Source: Agrypnia vestita (taxonomy: Eukaryota; Arthropoda; Insecta; Trichoptera; Phryganeidae). From it: a stretch of DNA of 64,000 nt. The number at the start of each line of letters is the position of its first letter. Within the stretch, counting starts at the first letter, position 1. Both the position numbers and the translations under genes were made by a program. The DNA lies in contig JADDOH010002072.1 in assembly GCA_016648135.1 (NCBI GenBank), positions 60,260-124,259 of the forward strand, read 5' to 3'. A model generated the notes under the pieces. It made no database searches and was not told where the DNA came from. It was given only the letters and a program-made list of their open reading frames with translations. Positions 33,864-45,430 of the stretch are shown piece after piece.

Positions 33864-35039
33864 CATGTCTAATAATCGGTTTGTTAATATTCTTGCAGGA
33901 ACATAATTCCTATTTCAAAGATTTTATAAAAAATCTTATTTAAGGACTCGGGCCATAGTAGTTGTATACGAGCTATGTAAGTAATAAATTAATTAAATGT
34001 ATTTACATAACCTGGAGCCTTCCAACCCCACTACAAAATCAATAACAGTATTATTAACATGTAAATATCCTAGCTAAACCATTATTAATTACTGCTTTGC
34101 TGGAAGATATCATTTTCACGGCCGGGTTTAATCTGACGTTGGACCACACCCAACTCTCACTAAACCTGACAAACGTAAAGCTAACATTGCCGTTTATCAT
34201 CAAGTCAGCAATCCGATTCAGCACTATTACATCACCATTACGTTCCAAAGCTCGCACTACGGCAGACAATCTCCACGGATAACAACAACATCTTACTTGG
34301 GAGCGTATACCGGGTGTCACGTAGCTAGTCCATTAAACTTTGATTAATCTATTAATTTTGGTTGAGAATTTTCAACATCAAACCTCAAAAATAACAACTA
34401 CTCGGAATTTTCCAATCACATTGTCGACAATAAACATTCTTTCGACAATCGCAAACTAAAAGTTCTACACTTGGTTCCTCATAAAGGATGGATAAACAAC
34501 AATTTGGAATACGTTGAAATCCTAAAATAAAGTAAATTGCCGAAAGATGCTTATGAATAATACCACATTTAAATATACTTCTCCAATCCTAGAACTGTTT
34601 CTGTTAATGATAAAAAAACCCTCCCCACCGATGTAAAACCTATAAAACTCATTTATTGCGTTTTCTAGTACCTATGTCATGGAGTTTGTTAAATAATTTT
34701 GGAATTACGTACTATTTGGTCCGGTCTCTGTAAAAATTATATGTTTTTTTATTAATAGTTTTTATTATTCGTTATTTGTCACGGCGTATTCAAATAAATT
34801 TGTGTTTCAAATCTTCCAGTGTCAATTTGTAATAAAATAGTTATTGTACCGGTAAGATTTTACACATTTTAAATAAGTCGGCAGGCTGGTCATTGCTTTG
34901 TTCATTTGTTTTTTTTTATTTTTTAACGATAGTATAAATTATTATAACAGGTGTATAAATCTGTAGCTATAGCGATCTGTATACCCGAAGTTCGGGAGCA
35001 AGTTAACAAAGCGTCCACAAATCAGGGTGTCTAAAGAAT
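33864..35039. other. AT-rich non-coding DNA
   Basis: A frame at 34097-34282 and its complement show no family resemblance. No repeat boundary found. Confidence 0.3.
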
Positions 35040-35365
35040 TTGGTATGGAAAAACAAAAATATGCATATTGAAAGTAAGATCAAAATATGCAAGACATGTG
35101 TGCGACCTATTATGACATACGCTGTAGAGAAGCGGGCTGACACTGTCCACATCAAAGGACTCCTCAGAACAACTGAAATGAAGGTGCTGAGATCCATTAC
35201 TGGGAAAATTCTACGTGACCGTGTCCGAAATGAAGACATAAGGAAAACTTGCAAGATAAAGGACGTAGCACGATGTAGTAGATCCAGAAGGAGATTCTGG
35301 TGAGATCACGTAGCCGGAATGGACAGTGACAGATTCGTGCATACAGCTATGGTTCACAATTGTTT
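35040..35365 (+). pseudogene. LINE C-terminal fragment (family L-RMDN)
   Basis: Plus-strand frame reads ICKTCVRPIMTYAVEKRADT, then LRTTEMKVLRSITGKIL, RDRVRNEDIRKTC and SRRRFW, then a stop; the next codons continue DHVAGMDSDRFVHTAM. This is the region after the reverse transcriptase in non-LTR retrotransposons. Both ends are truncated. Confidence 0.75.
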
Positions 35366-35689
35366 ATTTTATAGGTTTAGTTTTTAAACTCTAAATATTT
35401 CAATATTTATGGAGTTACGCCTGAGTGACGTTAAGCAGTCTTTTAAAGATTTTCTATTCAAAGTTGAATAAAAAGACCCCCAAATGACTACCCTCGCGAC
35501 ACACCCTGTATACGTGTTGTAATTTTCTCAGCGGGATAACATTGCGTAAGTAACGCCAGAAACGCACGAACCCGAACGTGAGTCGCTGATAGCATCCCCT
35601 AATATATGTAAATCCTGGCAAGATATTATTAGGGGTATTACACGGCCGTAGTGTAATTATAATGGTTGCCAAATCGACAGGGTGGGCGG
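35366..35689. other. non-coding DNA
   Basis: Nothing recognised before the G-rich tandem repeat. Confidence 0.3.
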
Positions 35690-35750
35690 CTGGGGGTGGG
35701 TGTGGGTAGGGTGGGGGTGGGTGTGGGTAGGGTGGGGGTGGGGGAAGGCT
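35690..35750 (+). repeat. G-rich minisatellite, 21 bp period
   Basis: Nearly three units of GGTGGGGGTGGGTGTGGGTA-type sequence. The plus strand has many GGG runs a few bases apart and could form G-quadruplexes. Confidence 0.85.
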
Positions 35751-36001
35751 CGTCATCAACATGCACTTAATTACGAGCTCAGCAGGAATGCCGAATCTGT
35801 CACGTGACTGATGTTCGGATTACAATTTACACCCGTCTGCGGCGTGCATGGAGATGATGGAGTTTTGAGCTTCAAAGTGATCTACTCAAGAATCCTCTAC
35901 TCCTGGTAGGCGTGCGTGGTTAAAGGAGGAATATCTTATAATTATATAACAAAAAAAAAAAAAAACTAACCTATAAAAATTCCTGTAGTTCCAAAGATAC
36001 G
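35751..36001. other. GC-balanced then AT-rich non-coding DNA
   Basis: 35760-35930 has balanced composition and no repeat match in the window; an A run follows at about 35950-35965. Confidence 0.3.
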
Positions 36002-36492
36002 ATACCTACCTAATTAACTAACTAACTAACCATCACGCCGTTTCCCGCAGGGGTAGGCAGAGAGGATTGAACGCCACACTCTTCTATCCCGGCACACCAC
36101 TTTTGGTTCGGCCACATTCATACATCTTCTCATACAAGTTCCACGGTTGTTGCGGCCTTTAACGGGGCCATCCTCAAACACTTGTTGTATCTGATAGTGC
36201 CAGGTCTTTCGCGGACCCCCTCTATTTCTGTTTTTTCTTAACCATCCTTTCCTCGTTCATACGTTTCACATGACCAAACCATCTCAGCACTCCTTTCTTT
36301 ATTCTATCTACCACACTACAGCCAGCATTGCATTCACGTCTAATTTGTTCATTCCTTACTCTATCGACCAAAGATTTTCCACACAAGCATCTTAGTGACC
36401 GCATTTCTACCGTATTCAGTCTACTTTCATTCCTCTTTTGCCAATTCCAGGCTTCACTTCCATACATTAGGGTTGTCGTACATACCTACCTA
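36002..36492 (-). pseudogene. LINE family L1 3' end with 11 bp target duplication
   Basis: Insert 36013-36481 flanked by ATACCTACCTA (36002-36012, 36482-36492). Minus strand reads MYGSEAWNWQKRNESRLNTV, RCLCGKSLVDRVRNEQI and VLRWFGHVKRMNEERMVKK, then loses frame in the GRPRKTW region. It ends in the (GTTA)n tail. Very close to 11705-12234. Confidence 0.85.
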
Positions 36493-36579
36493 GATGTAAT
36501 TTGATGACAGTGTATAATGTCACTCTAAAACATGGTCTACGGTTTTCACGATCATTAAGAAGCTTCTCGTTTGTGTTTT

Positions 36580-36625
36580 CTGGGCGAAGTTTCGGATCCC
36601 ACTGCAGGGTCCATCACAAATCAGC
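36580..36625 (-). ncRNA. hammerhead-like motif, GGATCC/GAAAC type (decayed)
   Basis: Minus strand: TGATGGACCCTGC, then AGTGGGATCCGAAACTTCG. Stem II GGACCC/GGGATCC is well paired, but the CTGATGA core is interrupted by extra bases. Confidence 0.4.
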
Positions 36626-36660
36626 CTCGATGGTATGGTATGGTAATTGTGTGTAAAAAA

Positions 36661-37152
36661 AATTAACCCATAAAAACCAAGTTATTATTATACTCCCTTT
36701 CTCATTTGTATTGTTTCCAATTTGATGTTCTATCAACATATTCCTCTTGCTTTTAGTTCAAGTGGAAAATCTATTCCATGTATATTATTATCCTTAAAAC
36801 TTATACAATAGTAAAAACGTAATAATTGGTATAGGGGGGCACGGCGTCGGCGAAACCGTCTGATCGGACCCATGGCTCGAGTCAGACTAGTTGAAACAGG
36901 TTTCGCGCCTTCTCCACGCGTCGGGCTCCTTTTTCAATTGTATGGTTTCCAATTTCAAAAAACCGTTAAAAATTCGAAAAATCCAAAATTATACTTTAAA
37001 TAAATTTTTTAAACGAAAATTTTTTAGATAATTTCCATCATCGCCACAAGTCTGCCTGCAAAGTTTCAGCCCTATTGAATCACGGGAAAAGGGTTAAACA
37101 TTGATCCAAAGTTTTTTCGGCAGACAAGCAGACGATACGAGTAGAGGGAGTA
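36661..37152 (+). mobile_element. family A repeat, long variant
   Basis: Starts AACCCATAAAAACCAAGTTA and ends near GAGGGAGTAAG. It carries an extra internal block with GGGGGGCACGGCGTCGGCGA, shared only with 45773-46108. Confidence 0.8.
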
Positions 37153-37156
37153 AGAA

Positions 37157-37460
37157 AGTAACTCATAAAAAACAAGTTTTACAATACTCCCTTTCTCACT
37201 TTCGGGTTTCGTGTCTACCACATGCGTCGGAATCTCCATACAACTTGTATGAAAAAACCATTATAAATTTGAAAAAATCCAAAATTACACTATAATTATT
37301 TTTTTTAACGAAAATTTGATACATCTTCTTGATCATCGCCACGAGTCTGCTTGCAAAAAGCTGAAACCAGCTCGATTGAATCACGGGAAAAGGGTTAAAA
37401 ATCGATCCAAAGTTTTTTCGACGGCAAGCAGCAGACGCCACGAGTTAATATAAAAGGAGT
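37157..37460 (+). mobile_element. family A repeat, head-to-tail with the previous copy
   Basis: Tip AACTCATAAAAAACAAGTTT, body with ATGCGTCGGAATCTCC and TCACGGGAAAAGGGTTAAAA, 3' end CACGAGTTAATATAAAAGGAG. Confidence 0.8.
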
Positions 37461-37479
37461 TATAAAAATAATTGTAATA

Positions 37480-37713
37480 TTGGCAAGAATCGTTCAATAG
37501 TGAATAAATGCGATTACAGACTTGCGAATATTCTAGAAGACGAGTAAAAGTATTCCAAACAAGTGAAAGATTCTCGAGTCCACACTCCACAATTAGTATG
37601 AAATATCATACTGCTCTAGTTTAGTTCGTGTTCAGTAACTGTCGGGATTAATTAAAAATATTGTTAATTTCAAGTGTCTTATTAGTTTTTTACCGCTGTG
37701 AGCCCGTGACAAT
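37480..37713 (+). mobile_element. possible LTR fragment
   Basis: Begins near TGTAATATTGGCAAG and ends GCCCGTGACA; includes GAATAAATG. No target duplication or second copy was found, so the call rests on the TG...CA form only. Confidence 0.3.
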
Positions 37714-38304
37714 GTATTTTGAATAATAATTTACCTAACCTTACCTAACCAAACCAATCGTCGAGCGCAGCAGGACGTAAGAGATTTAATCTGTGCTCCA
37801 CCTTAGGGTCTTAAAGCTGAAGATTTCAGTATTTCGAATTTGGATGATAATATAGAATGTTGAAATTAGATGACGATCGAAAAAATCACCATAAAGTAGA
37901 GATAAAACATATAAAGTAGTGATAGAATATTGTCTTTGGATTTTATGTTTTGTTTACGGATAAAAAACGTGAATTTGGAAAGCTTCTTCGCTATATTTTG
38001 GAACAAACCTTGATTTTTAACATGCAATGTTGATGCATTTAAGTGATTTTTGCAAGAAACAATGTGTTATGCATGTAGCTGTCAAAAAATCTAAAAAACT
38101 GCGTATTGCATAAATAAGGCATTAATTGAAATTATCCAAAATCCGTTTTAAAGGTTTTTGGAAATATGCGCTACAGTGTGAAAGAATTTTTTGAGGTTGA
38201 AAAAAAAAAGTGTTTATTTTCAACCTTACGTCTTGAATTACGTCTTTCAATTACGTTTTGAAGGCGTTCCATTTCTAGGTTTATTTTTGTCTCGTGGATA
38301 CCGT
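37714..38304. other. AT-rich non-coding DNA
   Basis: Nothing recognised. A CCTAACCTTACCTAACC stretch at 37735-37755 is a common insect simple word. Confidence 0.3.
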
Positions 38305-38308
38305 TTAA

Positions 38309-39048
38309 CCCGCGAGCACTCGCGCTGTGAGCATTTTGCTCTCGGTAAATTTTAAATTCGCGCCATTTTGTCGAAAACAATTTCTCGAGTCTCGTACATT
38401 CAGTACCTATCTGAGTTTTACACGTTACCCCTCCCACGCGAAAATCGCCTTTGCGCCAGTGCCATCCGGTCACTCACAGGGCGTGATTCGTTCGCCGGGT
38501 TAACGTCGCGCGGCGATTTGCTCATCGCGCTAGTGTAGACGCAAGTACTTAAATAAAATTAATAAAATATTACAAATATTAAATAAACTGTGTTTAATGT
38601 TTCTCGTTATTAATTTCATTGTAAATATTGTAAAGTAATATATAAAGTAAATATATTTTTGCAGATGGATGAATGAGATCAACGCGGTTAGAAGAAGACT
38701 ACGAAGGAAATCTTGAAGATCCGTCGAAGAAACGTAATGTTTCTTAATTAGATTGATAAAAAAGTTGATTTTTCTTCCATTTTTTCTTCATTTTCCAAAG
38801 AGTGCCTTAGAAAACTGGCTAAATTTAAGTATTTCTTTTTGTATAAAATTAAAAAATTAAAGCTTAAAATATTTTTAAAACTTAAATTAATAAAAATATA
38901 ACAAAATTATAAGTGTTTTATTATTATAAAAAATAATAACAATCATGATTTTTTGGATTAAGGTACATTTTCAGTATTTAATATTTGTGAGCAAAATGCT
39001 CTACACGCGAGGGCCCACGTGATTTTTATTGGCGCGAATTCTCGCGGG
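38309..39048. mobile_element. piggyBac-type non-autonomous element, 740 bp
   Basis: Left end TTAA then CCCGCGAGCACTCGCGC; right end GCGCGAATTCTCGCGGG then TTAG, a TTAA with one change. Inside each end a palindromic GAGCATTTTGCTC / GAGCAAAATGCTC lies at matching positions, like the subterminal repeats of piggyBac elements. A short ATGGATGAATGA near 38665 has no downstream frame. Confidence 0.75.
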
Positions 39049-39059
39049 TTAGCAACAAA

Positions 39060-39449
39060 TTGTCCGTTAACATTTATAAGGGTTTAAATTCTTAATTTTT
39101 AATGTATTTTACTTCTACCTATACATTTTTGAAATATGTAAATAAAACTAGTATTACATGCAGCAGTGCGGCAGTTCGTTTTAAGGTTAACTTCAAAAAG
39201 TAGTTCAGTGCGGTGAGTGCTAGTTACCTTCCTGGTTCATAATTAGCAGTTCTTCCGCCTCCATAAACCTCATTACACGCATCCCTACAGCAAGGTTATC
39301 TGGTAATACCGACGCTGAAACAAACCCAGCTGAACTCAAAACACCCTGGCTCGTGCGTCAGGGTGGCAGAACTCAAACCCCCAAACCTGCTTCCAGTACT
39401 CTGCACCAACGCTGATCGACTCTCCGTCTCTTTCACATATATCAATCAT
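39060..39449. other. non-coding; balanced patch at 39230-39420
   Basis: No repeat match in the window and no family-like frame. Confidence 0.3.
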
Positions 39450-39660
39450 TTTGTTTTATTTTATTTTATTTTTTAACAAGAATACCGTCAACAGGTCATA
39501 ATTGACGCTGATAGATGGTCCTAGAGTGGCATTCGAGTACAAAGTATAAATATTTTGTGAAAATTTTGAATATGATATAATTACACAAAAAAATTATAAT
39601 GAATAATGACTTAATGATAAAATAAATTGTAAATAATATTCAGAACAAAATAGAGACTAA
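39450..39660 (-). mobile_element. LINE 3' UTR fragment (family L5)
   Basis: TTTTATTTTATTTTATTTTT tract, then GTCAACAGGTCATAATTGAC and GGTCCTAGAGTGGCATTCGA, parallel to 26831-27026. Looser copies of the following AT-rich part repeat at 40010-40260. Confidence 0.5.
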
Positions 39661-39671
39661 TGTAAATCAAA

Positions 39672-39980
39672 AAAACTAACCCATAAAAACCAAGTTTTTA
39701 TTACACTGCCTTTCTCATTTACTACTTGAAACAGGTCGGGCTCGAGTCGGGCGTTGCCCGGGTAAAATGAAGCAATAAAAAAATTTCGAAAAATCCAAAA
39801 TTATACTGTAATTATTAAATTTTTAACGAAAATTTAGTAAATCATTTTTATCGTCGCCACGAGTCTGCCTGCAAAGTTTCAGCTCGATCAGATCACGGGA
39901 AAAGAGTTAAAAATCGATCCAAAGTTTTTTCGGCAGACAAGCAGACAAATACACGATACGAGTTAAAAGAAAGGGAGTAA
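39672..39980 (+). mobile_element. family A repeat, short form
   Basis: Complete short form of about 310 bp: tip AACCCATAAAAACCAAGTTT, internal TTACCCGGGT-like spot, TCACGGGAAAAGAGTTAAAA, 3' end GAGTTAAAAGAAAGGGAGTA. Good reference for removing the solo LTR from 30228-30768. Confidence 0.85.
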
Positions 39981-41454
39981 AAATACAATTTAGAAATGAG
40001 TTTCATAATAAGAAACTTTTACCCAATACGCGATACAATTTTTTATAATAAATTAATAATTAATAATACCCTTACGATAAAATAAATTAAAAATAATATT
40101 CAGAAAAAATAAAGATCGTAGCAAATCAATTAACACAATTTAGGAATGAGTTGTTGATTAGCAAGTTTTGACACAATACACTTTTTATGAAAAATTAATA
40201 ATAAAGAATGTCTTAATCATTAAATAAATAAATAAGTTTTATAATAATAATAAAAAAATACTCGTTTTCATACTTTCCGAAATCTCAACACACTGCATTC
40301 ATTAGTTCTCTAATATCTGACTAACGGATGAACTGTTATTGTTTTGCGTTATCCTAAGAATTATGTCAGTCATAAAACATTGCACACTTCGTCAATCCCA
40401 ACGTAAATATTACATAAAATGTGATCTGCAAATTTCTTCATCCGAAGTCTTCAAATAAAAAAAAATAAATAAAAAAAATCTTCAAATACTAAATTATAGC
40501 CACTATAACGGTAGAAATATTAACATTTGACAGACGTACAATGATATTGTTTTTATGAAAATGGGAGAGTAAATATCTCAACTATAATTATTCTGTTTGA
40601 AATTTTAATATCAACGCGATTATTTTCAATTGGCTAGATCATTTCCATCGTGTAATATAATGCTTTAAATTATCAGATTAAATATCAAAAAATTAGACAA
40701 AAACTCCTTGCTGTTGCTTGTTTTATATTTATCGATTTTTCTGTAAGAAAAATATTTTAATAGTTAATATATATATTTAAAGAACAGGTGACTAAAATTT
40801 ATTTGAATATATTGTGACTGGCTTGTTGTGTTTTAGCTTTTTTTTATCTTGCAAACAACATTTTTTCTGTCTTTCAATGAAATGCAGGCGAATAAGAAAT
40901 TAATAAACACAAGACTCCAAACTCCGGGCGAATCTGGAGAATAAATCTAGTAAAAAATTAAAACATAGATATGCAGATAAAATTTAAGCAAGGATATGGT
41001 GCAACGAAACATAATGAACGTTTCCACTTCCCACAACCACACTGTAGCCGAGACGTGAGAGCTTACCCTGATGATAATTCGCTAGGACAATCCATAAGAC
41101 GAAGAGCCACTCTCTGGATTTAATTTCCCCGGGTTTTCATCTATGTGGCACTCTTAAGGATAATATGAACTAACAGCATTTTGAAAGGAAATTGAAATAA
41201 AGTATGTATCAATCTAACTGGACTTTAACAACAATCTTTTTTTTTAATATAAAAGGCAAAATATGCATTAAAAAAAGTAAATTCATTGCTTGATATCATT
41301 ATACATTAAATATGACCTTACTAATAAAAAGAAAACACTTTATACTTATTTTATTTTATTATATTTATTGATAGATTTACATGGGCATTTATTTTATTAT
41401 ATTTATTGATAGATTTACATGGGCAAGTAGTCCCTATATTAGGATACAGAGAAG
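39981..41454. other. AT-rich DNA; 38 bp tandem pair at 41351-41425
   Basis: Degenerate copies of the L5-adjacent AT-rich sequence fill 40010-40260. A doubled unit containing GATAGATTTACATGGGCA lies at 41351-41425. A balanced patch at 40990-41130 is unassigned. Confidence 0.35.
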
Positions 41455-41577
41455 ATTGTATTGTGATCATGTCACTCGCCTAGTGATCTTGTGATCGGTG
41501 ACACTATTTCATTCCACAAGCAAGTTAGTCCTATTTTCATAGCAGAGTCTTTTTGTTAAATTTGAAAACAGGAAGAA

Positions 41578-42867
41578 TATTAGGTCCTTACATATGGAAT
41601 TGGCGTTTAGTATAGGAGGAACATAAAGCCGATTTTTTTTTATTATAATATATTTATTTAATCAAAGTATGTACCATTGCTATCTATGCACTTTTGCCAT
41701 CTCATAGGTAGTTCATCGATCCCTTTACTAAAAAAACCATTCGGACGGGAATCGATAAAATCTTTGAAGGCGGTTTGGACTGCCCCATCGGAGTTGAATT
41801 TTTTCCTTTGCAAGAAGTTATCCAAATATCGAAAAAATGGTAATCTGTTGGGGCAATGTCCGGAGAGTACGGTGGATGTCTTAGACATTCCAATTGAAGC
41901 TCCTCTAATTTGGTAGCCGTCTGTTGTGCAGTGTGTGGTCTAGCGTTATCATGAAGCAGCAGTGGCCTAGAGCGATTAACCAGCCTCGGTTGTTTAGCAG
42001 CTAGCTTTTCCATCATGGTTTGCAGTTGCTGACAATAGACATCTGCCGTAATCGTCTGGCCAGATTTAAGAAAGCTGTAGTGAACGACACCAGCACTAGT
42101 CCACCAAACGCTCACAAGTAACTTTATTGGAGTCAATTTTCGCTTGGGGCATGGTTTGGCTGGTTCGACAGGGTTCAGCCATTGCGATGAGCGCTTCCGA
42201 TTATCGTACAGGATCCACTTTTCATCACAGGTAATGATTGGATTTAAAAACCCTTCATTATTGTGCCGGTTGAGTAATGCAACGCAGCAGTCAACGCGCG
42301 TTTGTTGATTTGCTTCACTCAATTCGTGAGGTACCCACCTTTCAAGCTTTTTCACCTTACCGATTTGCTTCAAGAGGATTAAAACAGTTTTATCACTAAC
42401 ACCGCAGCCTGCAGCTAACTCGGATGTGGTTTGCGATGGATCCGCTTCCACAATAGCCTTCAATTCTTCATTATCAACTTTGGTCTCCGGCCGTCCACGG
42501 GGCTTGTTCTGCAGGTCGAAATTTCCAGAACGAAAACGTTGGAACCAAAAACGCACTGTGTTTTCTTTTGCGGCATCGTCGCCATACACATCATTAATCC
42601 TTCGAGCCGTTTTCTGCAGCACTGGTGCCACGGTGGAACTCGTATTCGTAAATAACGCGATATTTCAAGTTTTTCATTTTGTAAACTGAGTGACGCAAAG
42701 AAAAAAACAATTGAGGAAAAAACAAATGAATTATAATTTTCAAAACCTAAATACATGAGTAAATAGCTGTATAAATTTGGATTTGGAATTCCTAACCAAA
42801 GAGAAGATATTTGAGATCAAATTTGCCAGTACGGCAAAACGCCAATTTCATATGTAAGGACCTAATA
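41578..42867 (-). mobile_element. mariner element, full length with TA duplication
   Basis: 1286 bp (41580-42865), the normal mariner length. Left tip TTAGGTCCTTACATATG, right tip CATATGTAAGGACCTAA; the 28-29 bp terminal repeats differ at about one position. TA lies at 41578-41579 and 42866-42867. Near-identical ends and only two visible frame breaks in the transposase suggest a fairly recent insertion. Confidence 0.95.
41658..42677 (-). pseudogene. mariner transposase, two frameshifts
   Basis: Catalyses cut-and-paste transposition of mariner DNA into TA sites. The start is the ATG at 42677 (MKNLKYRVIYEYEFHRGTS); an extra A in a run near 42612 shifts the frame. The main frame then carries the helix-turn-helix N-terminal half (NTVRFWFQRFRSGNFDL), the linker motif WVPHEL, and the catalytic residues: D in ITCDEKWILYDN, D in LLHDNARPHTA, and a third D in APTDYHFF 34 residues later, so D,D34D. 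A second shift near 41835 moves the C-terminus (LDNFLQRKKFNSDGAVQTAF to CIDSNGTYFD) into another frame. About 340 codons in total, normal for the family. Not functional as read. Confidence 0.95.
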
Positions 42868-42909
42868 TAATGCGACATGTTTTCCATGCTCGCATCTCTA
42901 TTTATAAAA

Positions 42910-43439
42910 AATTGAAATAAATAATTAATTTTTAAGAGCAGAAATAAAAGAGAAAGCAAATAGAATGGGGTTGAATACCCAATAAGGAAAGAATGTGAAA
43001 ACTATTTGCAAAAAGAGTATTAATAATATTTAATTTTCTATTTATATTTTTTCTAATGTCTCATGTATCCAAATGTAATCTTAATTAATTTTTATAAAAA
43101 ATTTTTTAGCCGTTGCTAATATCAAAAGAATGGTTTGTTTCCAAAAGACGATTTGAACATTTTGAATAGTTATAGCTTTTTAAACATCTTATGTGATCCT
43201 TAATTCTATTTTATAATTTTAACAAGTTTCACTTACACAAAAATGACTCCAATAATTATAAATTAATTTATAAATCCCTGATTTTTTTAAAATTATCATG
43301 CATAAGTAGTTTATTGGTGTGTTGTGTACCGAAAATTTGATACAATTATATATATGTAAAATGTATATATATTGTTATATTAACTGTTCAAAGAATATTT
43401 TTTCTTGTGTATGAAGGGTTTGTGGTGACATTATTTAAA
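42910..43439. other. AT-rich non-coding DNA
   Basis: Nothing recognised. Confidence 0.35.
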
Positions 43440-43871
43440 AAAAAAAAAATTACTTTGTTTTCACCACTTTATTAGATTAAACAATCTACATGTTTCGAGA
43501 ACAATGTTCTCTGCTTCAGGATTAATGAATGATTATGGTGAAGGGATGGATGAGGGGGGGGGAGGGGGGGGAGGTCAGAGGTGTTAATTATTATGGGTCA
43601 TCTGGAGAGGATGGCATGTTAAGTGGAAAAATATTCAATATTGATTTATGAAAAAATTTGTGTGTGTATTTATTAAATTTGAATTAATATTAACATTTTT
43701 CCTAATTTCAAGTACTTCTAGATTATTTATTTGTGGGCTCTTATAGCTGAAATGTAAAAATTTTAAACCTGTGTTAATATTAAATGTATGGCCATATTCT
43801 ATTAAATGTTTTGCAAAATCACACTCAATATTGCTGTTATATATATACAATCTTCTGTATTGCATGGACAT
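43440..43871 (-). pseudogene. Penelope-like element C-terminal end and 3' UTR
   Basis: Minus-strand frame from 43871 to 43635 contains DFAKHLIEYGHTF, LKFLHFSYKSPQINNLEVLE and IRKNVNIN, matching the C-terminal half of the GIY-YIG endonuclease domain of Penelope-like retroelements. The upstream GIY-YIG motif itself and the reverse transcriptase are missing. The 3' UTR crosses a G-rich stretch (plus strand, 43555-43575) and a hammerhead-like motif, ending at an A/T-rich tract near 43440. Confidence 0.65.
43486..43521 (-). ncRNA. hammerhead-like motif in PLE 3' UTR
   Basis: Minus strand CTGAAGC, then the perfect stem II GAGAAC/GTTCTC, then GAAACATGTAG with a GTA cleavage-type triplet. The core differs from CTGATGA at two positions, so self-cleavage is doubtful. 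Confidence 0.45.
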
Positions 43872-44756
43872 ATATAACGTTGAAATCAGTCTGATTATCT
43901 ATTCCACTAAAGAACAAGGATACGAGCAGGCCCAACCCGAGTCCTGCTAATCCTGACCCGTGCAGTGTCCTTTCCTGACGATTGTCCTCCGAACAAAGGA
44001 CCTCCACTAACAGACAGAGCTTACAGAGTGTAGTCCATATGTCAAGCGGTACCTCCAGTTCTGTATTATCGCTAACACAACTCCTACTATTTAAGGGATT
44101 TAACAAACACTAGACTATTTAAGCCCTACGACTTAAGTATGATTGAAATTTTGAAGAACTTATAACAATTTTTTGTCTCACATAGTTTGATCTTGAAAAT
44201 GATTATTTCAAATCGTTATTTGAATATCGATATGATATTTTTTTAAAACATACTATTTTGATGAGCTATAACTCTGTGCTTATTAATTTTTAATAAAATT
44301 AAACTCCAATATTTACTTGGTTTAAAAAATAGAAATATTTTGTAAAAAAACACTTAAAACACACAATTAAAGAATGTCGAAAATAATGTCATACAAGAGA
44401 AACTGCTCATATGTTTCTAATGTTCATTTTGTAGTTTTTAAATCTAGAGAAGAAACTGTGGTTCCGAAACCGGTTAACGTTACCAAAAATATATTGGTTT
44501 AACCCAAGTGAATTTTTGATATTGAATTAAATTGTATAAATATTTTTAAAAAGACCAAAACAAAATACTATGTGGGCTAGTCATAAAAATGTATTCATAG
44601 CGGGTTGTATTATACATATTACTGAGACCTATAACGTTTATTAAATAATCTTCTTTATACACCATTCCTGTAGTAATCCTTAATTTGTATTCATTTTAAC
44701 GGAAGATTATCCGAGAACTGGCTTTAATAGTTTTTAATTAAACTTAATATTAGCGA
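43872..44756. other. non-coding; decayed PLE-like block near 44450
   Basis: 44455-44500 reads TGTGGTTCCGAAACCGGTTA, resembling the hammerhead block at 62454-62490 without a CTGATGA core. 43900-44110 has balanced composition and an unassigned minus-strand frame. The rest is AT-rich. Confidence 0.3.
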
Positions 44757-45250
44757 TTGAGAATATTTTGAGTTTGTTCAAATCTTTCAGAACAGTGCTG
44801 GATTTATGTCACAGAGACATTATGAATCAATTAATGTATATTATAGAGTATAAATATATATATATTGTATAAAGTATAAAGTATATTGCTCTCAAAATTC
44901 CGTAAAAAATCAATGTAGATTTTCTCATTAGCGACATCTGTGGGGATTTAGGGGAATGAAAATGGCTTTGTACAGGCCGCATGGAAAGGCGCTTACAACT
45001 CATATGTGAAAGCTTTCCACGCAATTTGAACATATATACAACTTCCAAAAAAATGAATAAGCATGGTATATTCTATCATGGGTCGAAATGGCGAATGTTA
45101 CAATTGTGTAAAGTGATCACTTAAGCCAACCATAAAAAGATAGGTCATAAGTCCTATGTACACCCAAAATGACTTCTATACCTACTTTCCCATAATAAAT
45201 ACAGTTTCGTCTCGGTGAGATATCTATAATATACATTAATTAGCGATTGA
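44757..45250 (+). repeat. repeat family R2, best uninterrupted copy
   Basis: About 490 bp shared with the split copy at 14800-15690. Contains CAGAACAGTGCTGG, GTGTAAAGTGATCACTTAAG and a single ATAGAATATA site (near 45070). Partial copies at 46109-46215 and 50590-50745 keep the block from AAGTGATCACT to CTTCGTCTCTGTGAGA. Confidence 0.7.
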
Positions 45251-45344
45251 GATACACAAAAACAAAATATCCTTAAAAAAATATTTTGAACTCTGAAACA
45301 TACGATAGGTGAAGATTAATGACTGATAGAAAATATATGTATAT

Positions 45345-45430
45345 ACTATATCTATATATATCTCTATATATATATCTATATATATATTATATTATATATA
45401 TATATATATAGTATATCATATATATATCGA
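45345..45430. repeat. (TA)n-rich microsatellite
   Basis: Long TATATA tract with interspersed TCTATA steps. Confidence 0.9.

Larger units (their letters stand above)
41455..42908 (+). mobile_element. S1 SINE split by a mariner
   Basis: Left part 41455-41579 has the S1 tail up to GAAAACAGGAAGAATA; the right part from 42866 continues TAATGCGACATG, then CTCGCATCTCTATTTA. Joined at a single TA they give the normal S1 order seen at 22783-22967. Confidence 0.8.

Noticed and set aside
40990..41060. CTGATGA near 41070 as another hammerhead
   Set aside because: No GAAAC in register follows it.
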